Of a DNA stretch of 64,000 bases, positions 24,587-32,400 are shown piece after piece. Source of the stretch: Profundicola sp964553105 (GTDB lineage: Bacteria; Bacteroidota; Bacteroidia; Flavobacteriales; Weeksellaceae). Location: positions 1 through 64,000 of the forward strand of contig CAZKJO010000002.1 of the NCBI GenBank assembly GCA_964553105.1. The letters are read 5' to 3'. Position 1 is the stretch's first letter. Each line of letters opens with the position of its first letter. The notes beneath the pieces were generated by a model, which was given only the letters and a program-made list of their open reading frames with translations, was not told where the DNA came from and searched no databases. A program made the position numbers and the translations under genes.

Positions 24587-26719
24587 TTAATCTTCGCTAG
24601 TTCCTTTTGCTTTTGCAATTACCTCTTCAGCTACACTCGTTGGAGCTGGTTCGTATTTTTCAAATTCCATTGTTGAAGTTGCACGTCCAGAAGATAAAGT
24701 TCTTAAGGAAGTTACATATCCAAACATCTCAGATAATGGCGCAGTTGCCTTAATTACCTTAGCGTTATTTCTATCGCTCATTCCCGAAGGCAAACCTCTA
24801 CGTCTGTTTAAGTCTCCTACAATATCACCCATGTTTTCTTCGGGAGTTAATACCTCCAATTTCATAATAGGTTCCATAATCGTTGGCTTAGCTTTCTTAG
24901 CAGCATTTCTGAATCCCATTTTAGCAGCTAATTCGAACGATAATTGATCCGAATCCACTGGGTGGAAAGATCCATCTTTAAGCGTAACTTTCATAGACTC
25001 TACTTCGTATCCAGCTAAAGGACCATTTTTCATAGCTTCTTTAAAGCCTTTCTCTACAGAAGGGATAAATTCTTTAGGAATGTTACCACCTTTAATCTCG
25101 TTAATAAACTGTAAACCTACTACTCCTTCGTCTGCTGGTCCAATTGTAAATACGATATCAGCGAATTTACCACGACCTCCTGATTGTTTCTTATAAGTTT
25201 CTCTGTGATCTGCTTCACCTAAAATAGCCTCTTTGTATTCTACTTGAGGTTGACCTTGGTTAACATCTACTTTGAACTCTCTTTTTAAACGATCAACAAT
25301 AATATCTAGGTGTAACTCACCCATTCCAGAAATAATTGTTTGACCTGAAGCCTCATCAGTTTTAACAACGAATGTTGGATCTTCTTCAGAAAGTTTAGCC
25401 AAAGCCATTCCTAATTTATCCATATCTGCTTTAGATTTAGGCTCAACTGCGATACCAATTACTGGATCTGGGAAGTCCATACTTTCTAATACAATTGGAT
25501 GTTTTTCGTCAGACAATGTATCACCTGTCTTAATATCTTTAAATCCTACTGCCGCTCCAATATCTCCAGCCTCAATGAAATCGATAGGTTCTTGTTTTGA
25601 AGAGTGCATTTGATAAATTCTAGAAATACGCTCTTTATTTCCTGAACGATTGTTCAATACATAAGAACCAGCATCTAATCTACCAGAGTAGGCACGGAAG
25701 AATGCTAAACGCCCTACGAAAGGATCCGTTGCAATCTTAAATGCTAAAGCAGCAAATGGTTCATCTACTGAAGGCTTTCTCTTTTCTGCAGCATCAGTAT
25801 CAGGGTTTGTTCCCTCAATAGCCTCAATATCTAAAGGAGAAGGTAAGTAACGACATACAGCGTCCAACATAAATTGAACTCCTTTGTTCTTGAATGAAGA
25901 ACCACATGTCATTGGAATAATTGCCATATCTAAAGTAGCAGCTCTCAATGCTCTGTGAATTTCTTCTTCAGTAATAGAATCTGAATCGTCTAAATATTTT
26001 TCTAATATAGCTTCGTCATACTCAGCTACATTTTCCAGCAAGTTCATTCTAAGCTCAGCAGCTTGTTCTTTTAAATCCTCAGGGATTTCAATCTCATCGT
26101 AAGTTGATCCGTAGTTCTCATCATGCCAAACAATAGCACGGTTTTTAACTAAATCCACAACCCCTCTGAAATCCTCTTCGTCACCAATGTTAATAACGAT
26201 AGGCACTGCATTAGAACCTAACATTTCTTTAACTTGATTACATACGTTAAGGAAATCTGCTCCTTGACGATCCATCTTGTTAACGAAACCTAAACGAGGT
26301 ACTTTATAGTTATCAGCAAGTCTCCAGTTAGTTTCTGATTGAGGCTCGACACCATCAACAGCACTAAATAAGAAAACTAATCCGTCTAATACTCTTAATG
26401 ATCTATTTACCTCTACTGTAAAGTCAACGTGACCCGGAGTATCGATAATATTAAAGTGGTATCCTTTTGCATCTGCAGTTGGTTGACCATTCTCCTTAGG
26501 AAAAGTCCAAGTACAAGTTGTAGCTGCAGAAGTAATTGTAATACCTCTTTCAGCCTCTTGATCCATCCAGTCCATAGTAGAAGTACCCTCATGAGTTTCA
26601 CCCATTTTGTGGTTCTTACCGGTATAGAAAAGAATTCTTTCCGTAGTTGTTGTCTTACCCGCATCAATATGCGCAGCAATACCTATGTTTCTTGTGTATT
26701 TTAAATCTCTTGTTCCCAT
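24587..26719 (-). CDS. fusA: Elongation factor G
   Basis: EF-G (710 residues) catalyses GTP-dependent translocation. The G domain shows the P-loop AHIDAGKTTTTERILFYTG, the switch II DTPGHVDFTVEV and NKMDRQGAD. Domains II to V follow, with the C-terminal ending EKYEPAPTSVAEEVIAKAKG. Gene order rpsL-rpsG-fusA is the str operon. tufA is not present between fusA and rpsJ, unlike the E. coli arrangement. Confidence 0.98.
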   Translation of the reverse strand: MGTRDLKYTRNIGIAAHIDAGKTTTTERILFYTGKNHKMGETHEGTSTMDWMDQEAERGITITSAATTCTWTFPKENGQPTADAKGYHFNIIDTPGHVDFTVEVNRSLRVLDGLVFLFSAVDGVEPQSETNWRLADNYKVPRLGFVNKMDRQGADFLNVCNQVKEMLGSNAVPIVINIGDEEDFRGVVDLVKNRAIVWHDENYGSTYDEIEIPEDLKEQAAELRMNLLENVAEYDEAILEKYLDDSDSITEEEIHRALRAATLDMAIIPMTCGSSFKNKGVQFMLDAVCRYLPSPLDIEAIEGTNPDTDAAEKRKPSVDEPFAALAFKIATDPFVGRLAFFRAYSGRLDAGSYVLNNRSGNKERISRIYQMHSSKQEPIDFIEAGDIGAAVGFKDIKTGDTLSDEKHPIVLESMDFPDPVIGIAVEPKSKADMDKLGMALAKLSEEDPTFVVKTDEASGQTIISGMGELHLDIIVDRLKREFKVDVNQGQPQVEYKEAILGEADHRETYKKQSGGRGKFADIVFTIGPADEGVVGLQFINEIKGGNIPKEFIPSVEKGFKEAMKNGPLAGYEVESMKVTLKDGSFHPVDSDQLSFELAAKMGFRNAAKKAKPTIMEPIMKLEVLTPEENMGDIVGDLNRRRGLPSGMSDRNNAKVIKATAPLSEMFGYVTSLRTLSSGRATSTMEFEKYEPAPTSVAEEVIAKAKGTSED

Positions 26720-26727
26720 CGTCTGTT

Positions 26728-27204
26728 TTAGAATCTAAAGTGTGAAAATGCTTTGTTTGCTTCTGCCATCTTATGCGTGTCCATTCTTTTCTTAACAGCT
26801 GAACCTTCTTCTTTAGCAGCAGCCAAAACTTCCGCAGCTAATTTCTGCGCCATTGATTTTTCGTTTCTAGCTCTAGAATATTTAATCAACCATTTCATGG
26901 CCATTGAAATCTTTCTATCTGGACGAATCTGCATTGGAATTTGGAATGTAGCACCCCCAACTCTTCTTGATCTTACTTCTACGTGTGGCATAACATTAGT
27001 CAATGCATCTTTCCAAACTTCGATAGCTGGTTTTTCTGCATCTTCTTTTCTCTGCTCTACAATTTCCATCGCATCATAAAACACTTTGAAAGCAACACTT
27101 TTCTTACCGTCTAGCATTAAATTATTCACAAATCTCGTAACTAACTGATCGTTAAATTTCGGATCTGGAAGCAATATGCGCTTTTTAGCTTTTGTTTTTC
27201 TCAT
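26728..27204 (-). CDS. rpsG: 30S ribosomal protein S7
   Basis: This 158-residue protein begins MRKTKAKKRILLPDPKFNDQ and contains VEVRSRRVGGATFQIPMQIR and KRMDTHKMAEANKAFSHFRF. S7 nucleates assembly of the 30S head. It follows rpsL by 19 bases and precedes fusA by 8. Confidence 0.98.
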   Translation of the reverse strand: MRKTKAKKRILLPDPKFNDQLVTRFVNNLMLDGKKSVAFKVFYDAMEIVEQRKEDAEKPAIEVWKDALTNVMPHVEVRSRRVGGATFQIPMQIRPDRKISMAMKWLIKYSRARNEKSMAQKLAAEVLAAAKEEGSAVKKRMDTHKMAEANKAFSHFRF

Positions 27205-27223
27205 TTCTTTCTAAGGTTTTAAG

Positions 27224-27598
27224 TTATTTTTTAGGACGTTTAGCTCCATACTTACTTCTACGTTGCAAACGACCACTCACTCCAGCAGTGTCCAATGCAC
27301 CGCGTACGATGTGATAACGCACACCTGGTAAATCTTTTACCCTTCCTCCTCTCACCAATACTATCGAGTGCTCCTGAAGATTGTGTCCTTCTCCTCCAAT
27401 GTAAGCGTTTACTTCCTTACCATTGGTTAATCGAACTCTGGCAACTTTTCTCATTGCTGAATTCGGTTTCTTAGGTGTCGTTGTATATACACGAGTACAT
27501 ACTCCACGACGTTGTGGACATCCCTCCAAAGCAGCCGATTTGCTCTTCTTAGTGAGTGTTTTTCTACCTTTTCTAACTAATTGTTGTATTGTTGGCAT
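27224..27598 (-). CDS. rpsL: 30S ribosomal protein S12
   Basis: I place the start at ATG 27598, giving 124 residues beginning MPTIQQLVRKGRKTLTKKSK. The frame from 27613 adds 5 unlikely residues. S12 controls decoding accuracy. The loops TTPKKPNSAMRKVARVRL and VRGGRVKDLPGVRYHIVRG carry the lysines where streptomycin resistance arises, and both are wild type. It is the first gene of the str-S10-spc cluster, behind a full consensus promoter. Confidence 0.97.
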   Translation of the reverse strand: MPTIQQLVRKGRKTLTKKSKSAALEGCPQRRGVCTRVYTTTPKKPNSAMRKVARVRLTNGKEVNAYIGGEGHNLQEHSIVLVRGGRVKDLPGVRYHIVRGALDTAGVSGRLQRRSKYGAKRPKK

Positions 27599-27647
27599 AT
27601 AATTAATATTCAATTTAAAAACAGGACTTTACCTGATTTTAGGGGTG

Positions 27648-27677
27648 CAAAGTTAAGAATAATTTAGTTTTACACAA
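27648..27677 (-). promoter_or_regulatory. Sigma-A promoter of the str-S10-spc ribosomal operon
   Basis: On the minus strand TTG (27675-27677), 19 bases, and TAACTTTG (27648-27655) match the Bacteroidetes consensus fully. The predicted leader of about 45 bases contains a small CAGG/CCTG hairpin (27622-27635) followed by a T-rich stretch, which could be a weak attenuator. Confidence 0.8.
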
Positions 27678-27753
27678 GTGTTTGAATATTAATTTTTAAT
27701 GACTTACCTATCTTTTATACTTAAATTCTTTTAAATTCGTTGTTTTATACCCC

Positions 27754-29364
27754 ATGATGAAGGTTAAAATACTTACAACAATCTTAGCAATAGCTTTCTC
27801 AGCGCTCTTCCTAAAAGGGCAAGATTGTAGTATCCTTCAAAATTCAATCGATCAAAATAAATTTGAAACAATTTATGCAGGAACTAAGTCACAAGCATTT
27901 TTAGATTCATTAAATCAAATTGGATATTATACGCTAAGAATTGACAGCACAGCCACCCAACCTTGTCGACTATATATTTCAAAAGGTAAACAATTCAAGA
28001 AAGTATTGATTAATTCAACACATCCTATAGTTTTAAATCAAAGTCAATACGATACAATACAACATCTTTATTACACCATGGATTTTGAACAACTAATTGA
28101 AGGTGTAAAAGACAGCTTACTATATCAAGGGCAAGCTTTCGACGAAATTAACATTAAACCCAATGGTTTTATTGGTGAGTTTGCTCAAGTTGATATTAGT
28201 ATTAAAAATTCTAACAAACGTCAAATCGATGAAATCAAATTTATTGGGTACGAAAAAGTTCCCAAATTTGTTAGACACGAACTATTAATAAATAATAAAA
28301 TATATAACGATCAAAGCATCGACAATATTCGAAAGAAGCTTGACGAATATGCTTTTTTAAATCAAACCGATACACCCCGAATTTCATTTACTAAAGATTC
28401 TACTATATTATATGTATATACAAAAAAGTTGCGCCAGAATTTCATCAATGGGATTTTAGGATTCGAAACAGATGAGGATAATAAATTAAATCTTCAAGGA
28501 AATGTTCAATTGAATTTAGTTAATACTTTTAATTACAATGAGCGCATTAATGTTGATTGGAAAAGCGGATTAAATAAATCGCAAAAATTAAGATTGGAGA
28601 GTTTTATACCTAACATTTTTAAAAACAAAATTGCCTACGAGACCAATTTAAATTTAACCAAACAAGATTCTACTTATTTTAAACTTGAATGGAGAAATGG
28701 ATTGTTTTATCAACTTAACCAAGACCATTATATAGGTGCTAATTATAGCTTAGCCAATTCTAATTACATTAAAAATGATAATTCAGACTTTAAAAAAAGT
28801 GGTTTTGGCTTTAATTATATTTATGAGGACTTTTTATTTAATAAATTACAAGAAAATAAAACTTGGATTAAACTCTCCTCTACCTTGTGGAACAGGAATC
28901 TTAAAAATAGAGAGACTGAAGAAAGCCAACAGACAGAAGTTTCTTATTGGATTGAACGCCAACAAAGATTATACAAAAACCACTTTGTAAACTCCATTAT
29001 TCAAGGAAACAATCTAATCCAGCAAGGCGAAATTTTAGAAAATGACTTATACCAAATTGGTGGATTTAATAGCATTAGAGGATTTAATCAAAACTCTATA
29101 TTAACACCTAGTTTCAATGCAATTTCATTGGCTTATCGCTACATTCCTAACAACAATATATTTTTCGAAGTATTTTCAGACCTAGCCCTAATCGAAGACA
29201 AATTAGGCGAGAACACAAGCTTTTTTAATTCATATGGACTAGGAATGCAATTCTCAACCAATTTTGGTTGGTTTCAACTGAATTATGCTTTGGGTTCAAA
29301 TGAAACTAATTCCACTAATTTAACAGAAGGAAAAATTCATATCGGCATTAAAAGCTATTTCTAA
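27754..29364 (+). CDS. Omp85/BamA-superfamily outer membrane protein
   Basis: This 536-residue protein has a signal peptide (about 1-22). Residues about 25-240 contain POTRA-like segments (IDEIKFIGYEKVPKFVRHEL is typical). Residues about 245-536 form a predicted beta-barrel of alternating strands ending in Phe (IHIGIKSYF), as outer-membrane barrels do. The loop-6 signature reads GGFNSIRGFNQN, the diagnostic GG-x-RGF of Omp85 proteins. It is shorter than BamA (about 850) and is probably a TamA-like or patatin-less relative that inserts or exports proteins or lipids. It is a single gene divergent from rpsL. The superfamily is clear; the exact role is not. Confidence 0.85.
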   Translation: MMKVKILTTILAIAFSALFLKGQDCSILQNSIDQNKFETIYAGTKSQAFLDSLNQIGYYTLRIDSTATQPCRLYISKGKQFKKVLINSTHPIVLNQSQYDTIQHLYYTMDFEQLIEGVKDSLLYQGQAFDEINIKPNGFIGEFAQVDISIKNSNKRQIDEIKFIGYEKVPKFVRHELLINNKIYNDQSIDNIRKKLDEYAFLNQTDTPRISFTKDSTILYVYTKKLRQNFINGILGFETDEDNKLNLQGNVQLNLVNTFNYNERINVDWKSGLNKSQKLRLESFIPNIFKNKIAYETNLNLTKQDSTYFKLEWRNGLFYQLNQDHYIGANYSLANSNYIKNDNSDFKKSGFGFNYIYEDFLFNKLQENKTWIKLSSTLWNRNLKNRETEESQQTEVSYWIERQQRLYKNHFVNSIIQGNNLIQQGEILENDLYQIGGFNSIRGFNQNSILTPSFNAISLAYRYIPNNNIFFEVFSDLALIEDKLGENTSFFNSYGLGMQFSTNFGWFQLNYALGSNETNSTNLTEGKIHIGIKSYF

Positions 29365-29421
29365 AGTCTATAAAATTAGCTAAAATTCCTTGTTTAGTCT
29401 ACATTTAATTTAACAGAATAC

Positions 29422-29451
29422 TTGCAAATTAGCTAAATAACGTTAAATTTG
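29422..29451 (+). promoter_or_regulatory. Sigma-A promoter of the large secreted repeat protein
   Basis: TTG (29422-29424), 19 bases, and TAAATTTG (29444-29451) match the Bacteroidetes consensus exactly. The start codon follows about 43 bases downstream of the -7 box. Confidence 0.8.
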
Positions 29452-29494
29452 TATGGAACAATTATGAAATAATACTTTTAAATACTTTATAAAT

Positions 29495-32400
29495 ATGAAG
29501 AACTTTTACTTCTGGATGCTCACTCTGCTCTGCAGTACCATAGCATTCGGACAACTATCAGAAAACTTTGAATCTGATATAACGACCCGTGGTTGGTCCT
29601 TATATCAAACTGATTCATCAGATCCTGGTTTTGTGCTTACTACCGCACAAAGCCAAAGTGGAAACGCCAGCTATTATCACAACGATGAGTTTGTGGATAA
29701 TGAATCTACGGCCTACATGGTCACACCGGCTTATACTGTACAATCTGGAGATGAATTCTCTGTCTATGTTAGACAAAACTATTCGGTTTCTTATTACAAT
29801 TATTCAGGTATTGCTATCTCTAATGCTTCTGGAGACCCTATTGCCAACCCTGCCGACTTCGTTGAAGTTTGGGAAGCGGGAGCTGGTTTTGCAGAAGACT
29901 CTTGGGAACAAGTTGTTTTGGCTCTAGATGCTTATGTTGGACAAAGCATTTACGTTGCTTTTGTTTATACAGGAGATTTCGACCATGAATTTTATGTGGA
30001 CAATATGTACATTGGAACTCCGTGTACCGCGCCTGTAGCTAGTCTTACTACTACAGCTGCCTGTGACACGGGTTCATATAACGTGAATGTTGATATTAGC
30101 TCTCTAGGTACTGCTTCTAGCGTTATCGTTTCTGATGACCAAGGCAATTCTCAAACAGCTAATGCGACAGGTACTCTTGAGTTCGGTCCTTACGCAAGTG
30201 GCACGGATGTAACCTTTACTTTAGCTGATGCAGATAATTCATCTTGTAATACAGCTTTAGCTACTACTTACTTATGTCCTCCTGATAATGATGATTGCGC
30301 TAATGCAACTTTAATTAGTAGCTTCCCGCATTCAAGTTCAGAGGATGCAACGGGTGCTACCCAAGAAGATTATGTTTATTGTGGGCCAGATGGTTCTAAT
30401 GACGGTGTTTGGTATTTAATCGAGGGTGAAAGCGCTCAATTTACTATTAACGTTACTTCGACTGATTGGGATGCAGCTATTACATTACTTTCGGGAGCTT
30501 GTGGTGAATTAACTTGTATTGATTTTGAGGATAATGTGGCTTCTAACAACACAGAAACCATTAGCTTCATTGGTCAAGTTGGTGTTAATTACTACTTGAA
30601 TGTTGGTGCCTATAGCGCTAATGCTGACTTACCTGAAGGTGCTTTTGAATTAGAAATTACCTCAGATGATATCCCTTGTGGTTCGCCTGCTAACTTGGCG
30701 GTTGCAGCTACCACAGACTTATCTACAGATGTTACTTGGCAAGGTGCAGCGGACAATGCTTCTTATGACCTTGTTTGGGGCGAAACTGGATTTACTCCTG
30801 GTGCTAGCGCAAGCGCTTCTGGCTTAGGTGATTCTCCGTATACTATAACTGGTTTAACGCCAGAAACAACTTATGACCTTTATGTTAGAGGAAACTGTAA
30901 CCCTGGATTTAGCGAGTGGGTTGGACCTGTTACATTTACAACCTTAGAGGAAGGTGCTATATTAGCTGGTACGGATTGTATCCACCCAATTTATGTGGAT
31001 GCTTTACCATATACAACAACAGATGATACCTCCAATTATGGTGATGATTATGATGGAAGCCCAGGTTCGAATTGTAGTACAACAAGTAGTTACTTAAATG
31101 GTGATGACGTTGTTTATGCCTACACACCAACAGAAGACACTTCTATTGATATCAGCATGACACCAACAGGAACTTGGTCAGGAATATTTGTTTATGAAAA
31201 TTGTAGTGATATTGGAGTTGCTTGTATGGCAGGTGTTGCCAATAGCAGCAGCACAACTGAAAGATTAATCGAAGAATTAATTCTTACAGGCGGACAAACA
31301 TACTATATTGTAATTTCCACATGGGCCTCCCCACAGACTGTTGGTTATACATTAAACATTACAGAAAACACATGTATTTCTGGATCTTTCGAATTTAATG
31401 CTATTGGAGCATGCGAAACAGATGAATACAATGTTGAAATTGTTGTTGACAACATGGGTAGTTTAGATAGCTATGAGGTCACTGACAGTCAAGGAAGTGA
31501 AATGCAAACGATTACTGAACCAGGAACCTATACATTTGGACCATATGACCAAGGTAATGCTGTTACTTTTGACTTCGTAGCCAATGATTTGAATTGTAAT
31601 TTCACGGAAACTATCAATTATTTCTGTCCTGCACCTAATGACGAGTGCGAGAACGCAATAGAAGCACCAGTAAATTCAGATTTCTCGTGTGATTTAGTTG
31701 TATCAGGTTCTACGATAGGAGCAACAGCTTCAGCGCAAGAAGATGATGTTGTAGGAACGCCTAACAATGATGTTTGGTTCTCCTTTGAGGCAGAAGCTAC
31801 TTCCCACAGGGTTACATTACAAAATATTGTTAATCTTGATGGTGGCACAACAACCGATATGGCAATGGGCGTTTATGATGCTACCAATGGTTGCGAGGCC
31901 TTAGTTTTTGTTGATGATAGTGACCCAAATACTCTAAATTTAAGTGGCTTAACTGTAGGTACAACCTACTTAGTTAGAGTTTATAACTGGTCTTCTACCG
32001 TAGCAAGTCATTCATTTGACCTGTGCATTGGAACACCACCATCTTCTGATTATGATATTGAGTGTGGTACACCATTGGAAATGACCTATTGTTATGATTC
32101 AAATGAGAACTTTACGTGGAACTTTGTTTCGACTACAGATGAGCCCGTAACAATTCAGTTTAATGCAGGTGGTCTTGAAGATAATTATGATGTTATTCAA
32201 ATTTATGACGGTGATGTTTTATTGTGGGATTCATATAATGCCAATCCAGATGGTACTCGATTTGATTTAACTGGAACTGTCTTTACAGCGATGTCAGGTT
32301 CATTACATCTAAGTTTTACTTCTGATGGATCAGTTTCTTGTCAAGCTACTAGTGACATAGCTACATGGGACTTCACTGTTGAATGTGGTTCTGAGATTCC

